The translations under genes and the position numbers were made by a program. The notes under the pieces were generated by a model. The model saw nothing but the letters and a program-made list of their open reading frames with translations. It had not been told where the DNA came from and ran no database searches. From Flagellimonas meridianipacifica (GTDB lineage: Bacteria; Bacteroidota; Bacteroidia; Flavobacteriales; Flavobacteriaceae): a stretch of 64,000 nucleotides of DNA. The stretch covers positions 248,001 to 312,000 of the forward strand of contig NZ_PVYX01000001.1 of assembly GCF_003001695.1 (NCBI RefSeq). The letters run 5' to 3'. Each line of letters starts with the position of its first letter. Positions within the stretch are counted from its first letter, which is position 1. Below, one piece after another: positions 1 to 8,387 of the stretch.

Positions 1-195
1 AAGGCAGGATACAAAAACACGGATATTACCCGGATTACTTTGTATACCACATCCTTTGATGAATTGGGCCAGAACTTTGGAACCATTCAGGAATGGATTG
101 TATCGAACAACATTAGAACGGCAATAACCGTGGTGGAGGTCAGTAAACTGTTTGAAACCACAGTGGTGGAACTGGAGGCAACAGCCGCGAAATAA
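1..195 (+). CDS. RidA (YjgF/YER057c) family protein, C-terminal part
   Basis: The frame is open from the first base to a TAA and gives 64 residues of a protein whose start lies before the window. The C-terminal pattern (an ITLYTTSFDEL stretch, then RTAITVVEV, then VVELEATA) is typical of the RidA family, small trimeric enamine/imine deaminases or relatives that clear reactive 2-aminoacrylate-type intermediates. The following hydrolase starts 12 bases later, so the two are probably co-transcribed. Substrate class cannot be judged from the tail. Confidence 0.7.
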   Translation, partial: KAGYKNTDITRITLYTTSFDELGQNFGTIQEWIVSNNIRTAITVVEVSKLFETTVVELEATAAK

Positions 196-207
196 CAAAA
201 CATTAAA

Positions 208-1239
208 ATGATGAAGACTTTAATTAAACTTTTAATACTTATTGCGATAAGCAATCCGGTAAAGGGTCAAGTAGAGGACTATTTGACAGATCAACACCTT
301 GATCGAGGAACCAAAGAGTTTTTAAAAGCTCTCAATACCTCCGGTGGACTTGCCCTGGAGACGCTTTCAAAAGAAGATGCCCGGCAGGTCTTAATTGGGG
401 CACAGGCCGCTGCGGATGTTGATTTTTCTGGTATCGAGGAATCAGAAAAAACAATCGAGGCGGATGGATACGAAATCAGCTTGAACGTTGTTCGCCCCGA
501 AGGCGTGGAAGGGGAACTTCCAGTATTCATCTTCGTTCATGGTGGCGGATGGATTTTGGGAGATTACCCCACACATAAGCGGATGGTGCGGGACTTGGTT
601 GTAAGATCTGGCTTATCGGCGGTATTTGTAAACTATACTCCATCCCCAGAGGCTAAGTACCCGAAGGCCATCAATGAAATTTATGCTGCCACCAAATGGG
701 TTTCCGAAAATGGGAAACAGATCAATGTTGATGGATCAAGATTGGCCTTGGTCGGAAACAGCGTAGGGGGCAATATGGCGACGGTAACTGCAATTAAGGC
801 CAAGGAACAGGGTGGACCCGATATCAAGCTACAAGTGCTTCTTTGGCCGGTAACGGATGCTTCATTTTCCCAAAAGTCATATGAAAAATATGCCAAGGAC
901 AGGTTCCTGACCACTCCGATCATGAAATGGATGTGGGACCAGTATACGACAGATCCAGAAGAAAGAAGATCCATTTATGCTTCTCCGCTCCAAGCTTCTT
1001 TGGAACAATTGACAGGCCTCCCACCGACTTTGATTCAAGTTGCAGAGAACGATATCTTAAGGGATGAAGCAGAAGCCTATGGGGGAAAACTTGATAAAGC
1101 GGGTGTACCTGTGACCATAGTGCGCTACAATGGAATGATTCATGATTTTGGGTTATTGAACTTCTTGGCCGAACTACCGACAACCAAGTCTATGTTCGAT
1201 CATGCAGCCACAGAGCTTAGAAACCACCTGTTTAAATAA
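208..1239 (+). CDS. Secreted alpha/beta hydrolase of the hormone-sensitive-lipase type
   Basis: The 343-residue protein begins with a signal peptide (about residues 1-20, hydrophobic LIKLLILIAIS core), so it is probably periplasmic. The oxyanion-hole motif HGGGW is at 111-115, the nucleophile elbow GNSVGG places the catalytic serine at 185, the acid is probably D282 in DILRDE, and the histidine is H312. These are hallmarks of the HSL/Aes (alpha/beta hydrolase-3) carboxylesterase family, which hydrolyses short acyl esters. The natural substrate is unknown. It follows the RidA-like gene closely and is ended by a strong terminator, so it is probably the last chromosomal gene before the conjugative element. 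Confidence 0.85.
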   Translation: MMKTLIKLLILIAISNPVKGQVEDYLTDQHLDRGTKEFLKALNTSGGLALETLSKEDARQVLIGAQAAADVDFSGIEESEKTIEADGYEISLNVVRPEGVEGELPVFIFVHGGGWILGDYPTHKRMVRDLVVRSGLSAVFVNYTPSPEAKYPKAINEIYAATKWVSENGKQINVDGSRLALVGNSVGGNMATVTAIKAKEQGGPDIKLQVLLWPVTDASFSQKSYEKYAKDRFLTTPIMKWMWDQYTTDPEERRSIYASPLQASLEQLTGLPPTLIQVAENDILRDEAEAYGGKLDKAGVPVTIVRYNGMIHDFGLLNFLAELPTTKSMFDHAATELRNHLFK

Positions 1240-1256
1240 CCGGTACATCCATCAAC

Positions 1257-1284
1257 AAAAAGCCACTCACATGAGTGGCTTTTT
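1257..1284 (+). terminator. Rho-independent terminator after the hydrolase gene
   Basis: A perfect 9-bp stem (AGCCACTCA / TGAGTGGCT) with a two-base loop, preceded by A's and followed by TTTT, lies 17 bases after the hydrolase stop. The A/T symmetry means it could also act on the opposite strand. Confidence 0.9.
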
Positions 1285-1562
1285 GTCTTGTATTCTATAT
1301 TTTTCCAGGGATGAAGTGCCCTTAGGCTCAAAGTTTCCAATGTATTTACCATAATAACCAACATGAAGTGGTTTCTGGCAGATTCTAGGTGTCCAGTAAA
1401 ACCGTCTTTTCATGAGACAAATTCGCCTGATTTTTACTTTTTAAACTATCAAGTTCAATTCTTGGTCTTTTTATGTTGTATCACAAATTGACTTTTTATG
1501 GAACACATCAAAAACTGTGGATGAATATATAATTCGGGTTCTTGGCAGTATACTATCAATAC
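1285..1562. other. Gene-free junction between hydrolase and mobilisation genes
   Basis: About 280 AT-rich bases without a credible gene. This is the most likely place for the left edge of the conjugative element. I could not find a repeat here that matches sequence beside the tRNA gene near 48.1 kb. Confidence 0.4.
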
Positions 1563-1766
1563 TTATGGCGGGTAAATTACACCCATGGAAACCATCACTT
1601 TTATCCAATGTGTTTTTTGCTGTTCCCTTTCTGACATAGGTTTGGGTTGTGGTGCACTATCCATTCCGTCCCTTTCCTTTTTCTTTCGGACAAGGATGGC
1701 TTCCAACTCCTCTATAGAGAGGGTTTCTACCACGGCATCGAGTATTTTGTTGTTCACCAAATCCAC
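1563..1766 (-). CDS. Small helical protein downstream of the relaxase
   Basis: A 67-residue protein starting at a GTG 12 bases after the relaxase stop, so probably the last gene of the mobilisation operon. The N-terminal half is amphipathic and helical (VVETLSIEELEAILVRKKKER), followed by a Pro-rich hinge and a short hydrophobic end. I do not recognise a family. Position and composition suggest an accessory mobilisation protein, but the weak start and short length leave some doubt that it is made. Confidence 0.45.
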   Translation of the reverse strand: MDLVNNKILDAVVETLSIEELEAILVRKKKERDGMDSAPQPKPMSEREQQKTHWIKVMVSMGVIYPP

Positions 1767-1778
1767 ACCTACAGATTC

Positions 1779-2822
1779 TTAAATCCTTCTCCTCCTTCGT
1801 TTTCTTTTTCGCTTGTACCTATCCTGTTCTTGAAGTTCCAGCCTGAAAGCATTCCAAGGATTGTCATCGACCAATGGCTTTACCCATCCCATTGTTTTAT
1901 TCTTTCCCACATGGTACTCTGATTTCTCATGAGCATTTTCAGGCCGCTGAGCATTTCCCTTTGGAGTTCCAACAGTTCTTTTCGGTCCAGGTCCGATTTC
2001 TCCAAAAGTTCCCGCATTTCGTTGACTTGGTCGGCTATTTTCGAGAATAATTGAACGGTCTCTATCTTGTTCATAATCCAGATGTTTGATGATATTGTTC
2101 CATGAATACTGTCTGCCCAGGGTGCTACCTTTATAAACCACTCCTTCGTGGTCAAAAGATATCCCTGTGACCTTTCCTGTGGTCAAGCTCGCATTGAACA
2201 TGGGATACACTTTCTTTTTCTTGAGCTCCTCTATAAACCCAACCACGTTGTTCGATCGGAGCAGTGCGCCGTCTATCCGTTGTTGCAGTACCAGTTTTAT
2301 GGGTGCTTGTCCCGTGCGAATCGCCTTTTCGATTTCGTTTTGGGTGATGCCCGCTTTCTTTTTCAGTTCGGACCTTTCCAACGTGGAAAGTCCATATTTG
2401 GTCTCCAGCTTTCGCACCAGTTTTTCGCTTCGCTTATAATCCTTGCTATCGGAGACCACCTTGCCCGAATACTTTACCCTATTGGCAATGATGTGGATGT
2501 GCTCGTGCTGGGTGTCCGTATGGCGGTACACGATGTACTGATTGTTGTCAAAGCCCATTCCTTTGAGGTAATCAAAGGCCAGTGCCGTGAATTCCCTATC
2601 GCCCAGATTATCCCCTATCGGAAGGCTGAGCGATACATGGTAGACCACCTTTCCAAGGCGAGGGCGTAGCTGTCGTACTATATTAAACTCCCTGGTCATA
2701 TTGACCACGGTATCATGGGTAATATTGGTGTCCAGCACGCATCCTTGGTCATTTTCGACCTTTCTTTCGTTATAGGCCAAGAGCCCGTAGAAATCCTTGC
2801 CCTTAATCTGCTTTGCTATCAT
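1779..2822 (-). CDS. mobB: Relaxase / mobilisation nuclease (MOBP-like)
   Basis: The 347-residue protein would nick one strand at oriT and stay covalently attached to lead the DNA into the recipient. The three-histidine metal motif is clear: HTDTQHEHIHIIANR at 101-115, with H106, H108 and H110 as ligands and D103 nearby. A second conserved block is YHVSLS at 61-66. The nucleophilic tyrosine is probably Y12 or Y17 in FYGLLAYNERK. The last 100 residues are charged and end in an Arg/Lys-rich tail, and an unrelated open frame overlaps them (see findings). It overlaps the MobC-like gene by 20 bases, as relaxosome genes often do. Confidence 0.9.
   Translation of the reverse strand: MIAKQIKGKDFYGLLAYNERKVENDQGCVLDTNITHDTVVNMTREFNIVRQLRPRLGKVVYHVSLSLPIGDNLGDREFTALAFDYLKGMGFDNNQYIVYRHTDTQHEHIHIIANRVKYSGKVVSDSKDYKRSEKLVRKLETKYGLSTLERSELKKKAGITQNEIEKAIRTGQAPIKLVLQQRIDGALLRSNNVVGFIEELKKKKVYPMFNASLTTGKVTGISFDHEGVVYKGSTLGRQYSWNNIIKHLDYEQDRDRSIILENSRPSQRNAGTFGEIGPGPKRTVGTPKGNAQRPENAHEKSEYHVGKNKTMGWVKPLVDDNPWNAFRLELQEQDRYKRKRKRRRRRI
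1880..2074 (-). CDS. Possible overlapping gene inside the relaxase 3' end
   Basis: In another frame of the same strand, an ATG at 2074 opens 64 residues that look like a real coiled-coil protein: heptad-like runs such as LFSKIADQVNEMRELLEK and a compact C-terminus. The relaxase frame is compositionally poor here. Overlapping mob genes are known (ColE1 mobA/mobB). The frame extends upstream to an earlier ATG at 2155. No ribosome binding site decides the start. It may also be a chance by-product of the Lys/Arg-rich relaxase tail. Confidence 0.35.
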   Translation of the reverse strand: MNKIETVQLFSKIADQVNEMRELLEKSDLDRKELLELQREMLSGLKMLMRNQSTMWERIKQWDG

Positions 2823-3159
2823 TGTTCAGGATATTTGATTTTAGGCCATTCAAAAGGTGTTTGAGTTCGTTCAGTTGCCCATCGAGATATATCGGGTTCC
2901 GCATGCCCAAATGTGCCTGTTTGGTAAGTTGGTTGATGTTGTTCCCGATACGGGAAAGTTCCACGTACACCTTTCGGTCAATGGGCGAATACCGCATCCT
3001 TGGTAGGGCTGACCCAGATATCTTTTTCCGAATGAATTGGGGAATGGTGAGGCCCAATGTCTCGGCATTGCTGGCCAGTTCAAGGTAACCGTCCACATTG
3101 AGCCTAAAACTTACGATTATAGCCTTTAACGATTTTACATCCTTTTTGGGTCGTGCCAT
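2803..3159 (-). CDS. MobC-like relaxosome accessory protein
   Basis: A 118-residue protein starting at MARPKK, preferred over an ATG ten codons upstream because relatives begin with a short basic stretch. The N-terminal part (VSFRLNVDGYLELASNAETLG) reads like a ribbon-helix-helix, and the later LSRIGNNINQLTKQ block is the signature of MobC-type mobilisation proteins. Such proteins bind oriT beside the nick and help load the relaxase. It overlaps the relaxase gene and is the first gene after the candidate oriT. Confidence 0.85.
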   Translation of the reverse strand: MARPKKDVKSLKAIIVSFRLNVDGYLELASNAETLGLTIPQFIRKKISGSALPRMRYSPIDRKVYVELSRIGNNINQLTKQAHLGMRNPIYLDGQLNELKHLLNGLKSNILNNDSKAD

Positions 3160-3330
3160 TTTTAGGGGTTTGGGGAGGATCCCCGACAAGCCTTGCGAAC
3201 AGGGTGAGCAGTTTTTGTTTACAAAAACATGGCTTGCTTCGTGACCTCCGATTTCTTATGGCAAACCTAGGGCAGTGTCGGATTTATTATGGGCAGTAGC
3301 GTACACGGGTTGCTGTACGCTACCCAGGGA
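3160..3330. other. Candidate origin of transfer (oriT)
   Basis: The spacer directly upstream of the MobC-like and relaxase genes holds two perfect inverted repeats: GTTTTTG/CAAAAAC with a 4-base loop at 3211-3228, and GTAGCGTACA/TGTACGCTAC with an 8-base loop at 3296-3323. The second arm pair lies just after the stop of the next gene and lacks a T-run, so it is not a classic terminator. Location and structure fit an oriT, but no nick consensus was identified. Confidence 0.4.
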
Positions 3331-3816
3331 TCAGCATTGCAGAACATCCCTGTAGGTTACTTCCAACGATAGTGCCGCTTCCTTGATTTCAAAATACAAT
3401 TGGGAATAGGTGACCAGGTGGGCGAGGGTCTGTCGGTATTTTGCCTTTCTGAGACCATCGTTCTCATAATGGCGGCAAGGGTCTTTTGGATGGACCTCGT
3501 TCGGTGTAGTAAAGGAATTCATGGCACGATGGGAAAACTCAAATCGTTGGGAAGCTTTTCTATGGATGCTCTCAAGGGTCAGCTCTTTTGGATATTCCTT
3601 GACATCATAATAGCCTTCTTCAAGAATTACGATAAAGGCTCGCCTTCTGGATAATTTCGGTTTTTTTCGGGACTGGTACAATTCCTTTTGGGCATCCGTC
3701 AGGAGTTGCTGTGCCAATTTTATCTGCTCTGAGGTATAGGTATTTCCCTCGATCAAGATGTCTGCTCCCTTGTCCCTTTTTTTAAGGTATCGCAACAAGG
3801 CACCGACCTCACTCAT
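3331..3816 (-). CDS. Conserved-looking hypothetical protein of the mobilisation region
   Basis: A 161-residue soluble protein without signal peptide or membrane segment, rich in Lys/Arg in the middle (QSRKKPKLSRRR) and helical at both ends. No family recognised. Its ATG overlaps the stop of the upstream gene as ATGA, so the two are translationally coupled and probably work together. Position next to oriT suggests a role in transfer or its control, but this is inference only. Confidence 0.6.
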   Translation of the reverse strand: MSEVGALLRYLKKRDKGADILIEGNTYTSEQIKLAQQLLTDAQKELYQSRKKPKLSRRRAFIVILEEGYYDVKEYPKELTLESIHRKASQRFEFSHRAMNSFTTPNEVHPKDPCRHYENDGLRKAKYRQTLAHLVTYSQLYFEIKEAALSLEVTYRDVLQC

Positions 3817-4601
3817 GGTTTGGGCCCTCCCCTATCTTTTCCCTTTGAACGGCTGTTTTCGATGGCCGTCTTTAAAACCGTCGCCAATTGCTCCTTCCGA
3901 AGATGAAGCCCGACCAAATTCGATTGCACAATATCCCCGGCAAGTATATAATCCATCAAAGTGGTATTCCCTTCCATTAATTTAGCCTTGGACATTAGCA
4001 ACAAGAGGCCTTTTTCATGGTCGTCCAACTCGGAGCCAAAAAGGTCAAGGTGGTTATCAAAACTGTAGAGGTACTCCTCTATTTTGATCTCATTCTGTCC
4101 GATGGCAAGCTGCTCAGTTTTCCAATCCACACTTTCCAAAAATTCTTTGGCCATATAGTCCATTGCATAGCGGCCATATTCCCATTTCCTGTACGAGACC
4201 GATGGGTCGATCAATTCCATTTCCACAAAGTCCATGAGCTGTTCATTGGACAGCACATCCTTAAGGTTATGTTGCATCTCAAGTAGTTTCTGAAATTGTG
4301 ACCTTGCCCCCTCGTCCAGATTATTCAGCAAATGTCCACTGAAGGATTGGGGAATATCGAACATACCATTGGTGTTGTACTTTATGGATTCCATAAAAGT
4401 TGGCCTTTTTTCCTCACTTACTTCATCATAATGTAGGCCATAGGTAAACAATACTTTTATAACTGAAATGAGCTGCGCTTCCGACAGTCGTATGCTGGTG
4501 TTGTCAGGGGAAGAACCGCCCTTTTCCCAAAAAACTTCTCTGAAGGAAAGTCCCCCTACAGGGCGGGATAGGTCCAAAACGGTATGGAAGGTTTGCGACA
4601 T
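3813..4601 (-). CDS. Hypothetical protein, coupled to the preceding small gene
   Basis: The 262-residue protein is acidic and mostly helical, with no signal peptide, membrane segment or catalytic motif I can name. It resembles in size and place the regulatory or accessory proteins found beside mobilisation genes of Bacteroidota elements (RteC came to mind), but I see no diagnostic RteC motif and make no assignment. Its stop overlaps the start of the 161-residue protein by 4 bases. About 210 bases without a gene separate it from the RadC-like gene. Confidence 0.6.
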   Translation of the reverse strand: MSQTFHTVLDLSRPVGGLSFREVFWEKGGSSPDNTSIRLSEAQLISVIKVLFTYGLHYDEVSEEKRPTFMESIKYNTNGMFDIPQSFSGHLLNNLDEGARSQFQKLLEMQHNLKDVLSNEQLMDFVEMELIDPSVSYRKWEYGRYAMDYMAKEFLESVDWKTEQLAIGQNEIKIEEYLYSFDNHLDLFGSELDDHEKGLLLLMSKAKLMEGNTTLMDYILAGDIVQSNLVGLHLRKEQLATVLKTAIENSRSKGKDRGGPKP

Positions 4602-4815
4602 AGGGTAAATTTAGGCAAAAGAAGTATTCTTTTGACCAACCCTTATCGATGGAAAAGAGAGCAACGGTAAAAAACCATGGCACTACATAGGACCCATGAA
4701 GGCCATATTTGAAAAATCTATGTTATGGTGTTGTTTTGGTGATGGTGCGTTTTTATGGTCTCTTTATCCTCATGCCAAATCCGTCCTTTTTAAAATGTTT
4801 TTGATGGAAATAGCA

Positions 4816-5262
4816 TCAGATACAACCATCATCGGCAAAGCTATAGTAGGAACCATCGGGGGCCAGTATGATATGATCCAGCACCTGAATATCAAAAAGT
4901 TTGGAGGCGTTCTGTATCTTTTTGGTGATGCTCTTGTCGTTGGCACTTGGCTTTAGGGTGCCACTGGGATGATTATGGCAAAGTAGGATTCCCACGGTAA
5001 GGCTCTTGAGGATAACCGCAAAAAGGATGCGCAAATCGACCATAGTTCCCGTTATCCCCCCTTTGGAAATCTCATAGATGCCCTTGACCCTGTTGCCATT
5101 GTTGAGCAGTACCACCTTAAAGGATTCCTGCAGTCCTATCGTGCCCTTGTCCCAATGCTCGTACAGGACCTCAGCCGCATCGGCTGATGAGCCTATTTTT
5201 TTCCAGAGGGACGCTGGAATCTCGTGCCGATAACTCACCTCTATTTCATTGATGGTCCCCAT
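4816..5262 (-). CDS. RadC-like JAB-domain protein
   Basis: At 148 residues this is just the MPN/JAB domain of RadC, without the N-terminal helix-hairpin-helix part of chromosomal RadC. The JAMM metal motif is complete: H96, H98 (CHNHPSG) and D109, with E46 as the likely catalytic glutamate. Short RadC proteins are common cargo of mobile elements in Bacteroidota, and their biochemical role is unsettled (proposed links to DNA repair or anti-restriction are not proven). It stands alone with its own spacers. Confidence 0.85.
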   Translation of the reverse strand: MGTINEIEVSYRHEIPASLWKKIGSSADAAEVLYEHWDKGTIGLQESFKVVLLNNGNRVKGIYEISKGGITGTMVDLRILFAVILKSLTVGILLCHNHPSGTLKPSANDKSITKKIQNASKLFDIQVLDHIILAPDGSYYSFADDGCI

Positions 5263-5390
5263 AGTGCAAAATACAATTTATTTGTCTGTTTTTCAATTAC
5301 TTAACTTACCTCAAGATACGATCACACCTCTTTAAAAACCAGTAAAATCCCCGCTATTCCCACCTTCCACTTCTTTCTCCCCCATCCACA

Positions 5391-5411
5391 AAAAGGCACC
5401 CTTCAGGGTGC
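5391..5411 (-). terminator. Rho-independent terminator after the small membrane gene
   Basis: On the minus strand, GCACCC/GGGTGC with a 4-base loop is followed by CTTTTTG, about 100 bases downstream of the 79-residue membrane protein gene. Confidence 0.7.
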
Positions 5412-5438
5412 AACTCAAGGCATGGGTAAAACCAATGT

Positions 5439-5462
5439 GATAGGGCGGTTTCACGCCCTATC
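5439..5462. repeat. Perfect 9-bp inverted repeat
   Basis: GATAGGGCG/CGCCCTATC with a 6-base loop, between the membrane protein gene and its terminator. It has no T-run of its own. It may stabilise the mRNA 3' end or be a second, tandem termination hairpin. Confidence 0.6.
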
Positions 5463-5508
5463 GCATTACCAAGGAACACGGACAGGGATTTCCGCACCTC
5501 CAAAGGTC

Positions 5509-5748
5509 TCAGGCAATCGGCCATGGCCATTTGCTCGCCAGATAATAGCCCCAAATGGACAGTTCCATGGCAGCGAACAGCCATAGCAGATCCTTGATAA
5601 AGGGAACGGCCAATAGCAGGAACAGGATGAGCAATAGGGGAAGCCGTAAAAAGCGTTTCAGTCGGAATACGCCTTTTACGGTCAACAAGACAAAGAAAGC
5701 AAAGGCCAAAAAGGGCAATTTTGAATAAAGGGTCTCCAAGGGTAGCAT
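5509..5748 (-). CDS. Small membrane protein of the conjugative element
   Basis: A 79-residue protein with two hydrophobic segments (about 10-27 and 36-60) separated by a basic loop VFRLKRFLR, so probably an inner-membrane hairpin. No family recognised. It lies alone among leftward accessory genes of the element. Hydrophobicity and a plausible ATG support it as real. A longer overlapping frame (5354-5584) is rejected. Confidence 0.55.
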   Translation of the reverse strand: MLPLETLYSKLPFLAFAFFVLLTVKGVFRLKRFLRLPLLLILFLLLAVPFIKDLLWLFAAMELSIWGYYLASKWPWPIA

Positions 5749-6149
5749 AGGTTCTTGTTTTAGGGTTTATTCTTTTAGTTGTATAGTTGGTCCGGTGGTC
5801 ATTGCATATGAAAATGGTGAACTTTTGGATGTCCCTTTCGCCCGGGCATTTAAAGCTTGTTTTTATGGATTTTCTGTTTTCGGTTATACCTTCAATTTAC
5901 CCTAAAGCATAGATAAAACACAGTTTTTCAATAGTTTACATCACCTCTTGCTTCATTTACCCCTATCCAAAAATATGCGCCCCTATGGGGCGCTGCGTTA
6001 CCGATTGCAGCGATAGCTCTTCACGGTGCCCTCCTGGGGGTCACCGTGGGGACTTTAAGCGGAAAGCGGGCCCGAACGCCCAAAATATACAATGAAAGTA
6101 CTTTTGATATTGAATGGAACTGTCAGATAAGGATAGTATGACGACCCCT
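5749..6149. other. Gene-free spacer with GC-rich hairpins
   Basis: About 400 bases without a gene. It holds the terminator at 5968-5993 and a second inverted repeat, CACGGTG/CACCGTG at 6022-6048, both downstream of the M23 peptidase gene. Confidence 0.6.
5968..5993 (-). terminator. Rho-independent terminator downstream of the M23 peptidase gene
   Basis: Minus-strand GCGCCCC/GGGGCGC with a 3-base loop is followed by ATATTTTT. It sits about 155 bases after the peptidase stop with no gene between. Confidence 0.75.
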
Positions 6150-6959
6150 TCAGTTCGATTGGCTCAAACGCCTGTAGACATCATATTTGATGTTAAAGGA
6201 AGGTGCTGGATCCAATCGATTACCGTCCTTGATGGTCTCATAGTGCAGGTGTGGTCCGGTCGAAAGGCCGGAGTTTCCGACCGTTCCGATATATTCATGA
6301 GGGGGAACTTTTTCCCCTATGGTGACGGCCACTTGGTCCATATGGCCGTATAGTGTCACAAACCCATGGCCATGTGTAACCATAACATGAAGCCCATGCC
6401 CATTTGGGTCGTTTCCGATATGGGTGACGGTCCCTGCCGCTGTACAATAAATTGGGGTTCCCTTGGTTGCGGCGAAATCCACTCCAAAATGGTGTCTCGT
6501 AATTTGATGAATGGGGTGGAACCGTTGCCCGTAAGGACTTGATACTACAAAGCTTTCCTTGTACAGGGGAACACAGGAAGGCACACTGTCCAAAATGAAC
6601 GGTCGCATGGCAAAAAAACGCAGTAACTTCTCCATTTGGCCGAAGTCCGTAATCTCCGATAGCTTTAGGGCCATTCCCTTAAAGAGCACATCACCGGTGA
6701 GCGTTTGCCTATTTTCCATGGAAAGGGTCGATGGCCTTTCCATGGTTCCTTGCGGGGGAAAGGAATCGTCCGTCCAAAAGAAACGCAGCCCCCAGCACAG
6801 GAAAAACAGTGCAATAAAGGCCCAATAGTATCCATTATTTGGGGTAAAGTGGGATGTATCCTTGGAGTCTATCTGTTGCTGCACTCTGTCAAATCCATAG
6901 TTGACCCTCCAATTTTTGGAGAGGAATCTAAACTTCGATTTGAGGTTTCGGCGCCACAT
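6150..6959 (-). CDS. M23-family metallopeptidase, membrane-anchored
   Basis: The 269-residue protein has a single N-terminal membrane anchor (about 44-62) and a C-terminal LytM/M23 domain (about 138-255). Zinc ligands are visible as H157 and D161 in HHFGVD and H239 in HLHYE, with H206 in the YGH motif and H237 as catalytic histidines. Such enzymes cut peptide cross-links of peptidoglycan. In a conjugative element it most likely opens the cell wall for assembly of the mating pore. It is transcribed divergently from the rightward transfer genes, from a shared promoter region. Confidence 0.88.
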   Translation of the reverse strand: MWRRNLKSKFRFLSKNWRVNYGFDRVQQQIDSKDTSHFTPNNGYYWAFIALFFLCWGLRFFWTDDSFPPQGTMERPSTLSMENRQTLTGDVLFKGMALKLSEITDFGQMEKLLRFFAMRPFILDSVPSCVPLYKESFVVSSPYGQRFHPIHQITRHHFGVDFAATKGTPIYCTAAGTVTHIGNDPNGHGLHVMVTHGHGFVTLYGHMDQVAVTIGEKVPPHEYIGTVGNSGLSTGPHLHYETIKDGNRLDPAPSFNIKYDVYRRLSQSN

Positions 6960-6984
6960 GGTCAGAAGAATTCTTGCTTTGGGT

Positions 6985-7013
6985 TTGTCATTTCCAAAAT
7001 TTAATTATATTTG
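6985..7013 (+). promoter_or_regulatory. Bacteroidota-type promoter for the rightward transfer genes
   Basis: TTG at 6985-6987 and TATATTTG (consensus TAnnTTTG) at 7006-7013 with an 18-base spacer, about 50 bases before the ATG at 7064. Confidence 0.7.
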
Positions 7014-7025
7014 TAGTGTTATTTG

Positions 7026-7033
7026 CAAATATA
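7026..7033 (-). promoter_or_regulatory. Divergent -7 element for the M23 peptidase gene
   Basis: Minus-strand TATATTTG matches TAnnTTTG about 65 bases before the peptidase ATG at 6959. The upstream -33 box is weak. It lies only 12 bases from the rightward promoter, so the two may compete. Confidence 0.5.
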
Positions 7034-7063
7034 ATCGATTTTTACACATATAAAAATATATTC

Positions 7064-8275
7064 ATGAACAACAAATGGCGAAAATGGGACGACCTTCTGG
7101 ACCTGAACGCCCTTTTTAAGTATTCCGGTTTTGAGCCATCTCGCAAGGAAAGCGGGTTCCATAGCTACAAGATGGGAAAGGACCATGCCATGGTCATCCA
7201 AACTGAGGAGGGGCAACGCTATTATAAGGCCAGCAGACCTGAGCACAAACTGGCAGCGTTTGACCTTGTGCTGGAACAGCTCTCCAAAACGGAGGGCTCC
7301 ACAAAACTGGGGCTCTGGTCAAAAATCGATGCTTTTTATACAAAGCTGGAGGAAAAGGGCCTATTTCTTTTGGAACAGGAAAAAAGCGACGTCCTAGAAA
7401 CTAAGAAGAAAACGTATAACCATTTTGAGGGGATGACAGCGACCCATTCCCTACTCCCCTATGAAGTAGTCAATGATGACGAAGGCCAGTTCGCGGGAAA
7501 AGTGTTCGCCGATACCAAGGGGAGGCTGGTTTTTCCGTTCTACAATCTTGCCAATACCCTGACCGGTTATGTCGTCGCGGATGGAAATGGACATTCCCTA
7601 TTGGGGGAAAGTGATATATCGGCCTCGGTCTGGTTCAGTAACGTCCCGAAGTCGATAGAACATTTGGTGGTGCTTAGAAGTCCCATGGAAGCCCTGGCCT
7701 TCCATGGCCGTTTCCAGTTGCGCAATGCGGTCTACCTTGCTTTTTTGGACATCAACTACGATACCGCAAAGATTTTGGTACGCATCCACAAGACCACCAA
7801 ATTGAGCAAGATGGCCCTCAGTCTTACGGGAAGGTCCAAAATTGAGGGCTATATCCATGATCTTATGCTGATGTCCTTTCTGAACGATTCCAAATTTTTG
7901 GTGCGGGTGGGCAAGGATCATTTGGGCATCCGTTTCGCCCCGGAAACCGATAAGGCCCTCACCAATCTGTTCAAAGAGATAAAGAAATTCAACAATTCAC
8001 TGGCCCAAGAATATCTGGGCTTCAATAAGATGCCGGACCAATCCCTATTGAACCAGCACAGCATCGTACTCACACGGGAAAAGGACATGATTTTATGCCG
8101 TCTGCCCTTTGATGTAAACGCGCTCCGCTATTTTTTGTGGAGCTATTACAGAAACTATATGGGCAAGACCATAGAAATCATTAAACCCGTGGATGTAAAC
8201 TGGGCCAAGGAGTTGGAACGGAGCGGTATATACAGTGGAGAAAGGGCAATGGAGGCCTTTCGTATGGCCGTATAA
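7064..8275 (+). CDS. Toprim-like element protein with a weakened active site
   Basis: The ATG at 7064 (MNNKWRKWDD) is chosen because the upstream extension covers the promoter. The 403-residue protein resembles the 444-residue Toprim protein 1.2 kb downstream: a similar N-terminal block (DLNALFKYSGFEPSRKES) and a Toprim-like centre (LRSPMEALAFHGRFQLR) where the other protein has FESAFDALAYHE. The acidic glutamate of the Toprim core is missing from its usual place and no DxD is seen, so catalysis is doubtful. Possibly a DNA-binding or regulatory paralogue of the element's primase-like protein. It ends in a strong terminator. Confidence 0.6.
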   Translation: MNNKWRKWDDLLDLNALFKYSGFEPSRKESGFHSYKMGKDHAMVIQTEEGQRYYKASRPEHKLAAFDLVLEQLSKTEGSTKLGLWSKIDAFYTKLEEKGLFLLEQEKSDVLETKKKTYNHFEGMTATHSLLPYEVVNDDEGQFAGKVFADTKGRLVFPFYNLANTLTGYVVADGNGHSLLGESDISASVWFSNVPKSIEHLVVLRSPMEALAFHGRFQLRNAVYLAFLDINYDTAKILVRIHKTTKLSKMALSLTGRSKIEGYIHDLMLMSFLNDSKFLVRVGKDHLGIRFAPETDKALTNLFKEIKKFNNSLAQEYLGFNKMPDQSLLNQHSIVLTREKDMILCRLPFDVNALRYFLWSYYRNYMGKTIEIIKPVDVNWAKELERSGIYSGERAMEAFRMAV

Positions 8276-8300
8276 AAAAAGGGGCGCTCCCGCCCCTTTT
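8274..8300 (+). terminator. Rho-independent terminator
   Basis: GGGGCG/CGCCCC with a CTCC loop, preceded by a run of A's and followed by TTTT, starting at the stop of the Toprim-like gene. Confidence 0.9.
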
Positions 8301-8387
8301 ATCCTTAATTCCGGATATGAAAATGGAAAGACATATCCAGATGGTAAAGTTAAACAAATTCGTATTAATCCTTAATTCAATTATAAA

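Noticed and set aside
5354-5584. 76-codon minus-strand frame over two hairpins
   Set aside because: It covers a terminator and an inverted repeat and overlaps the small membrane protein gene.
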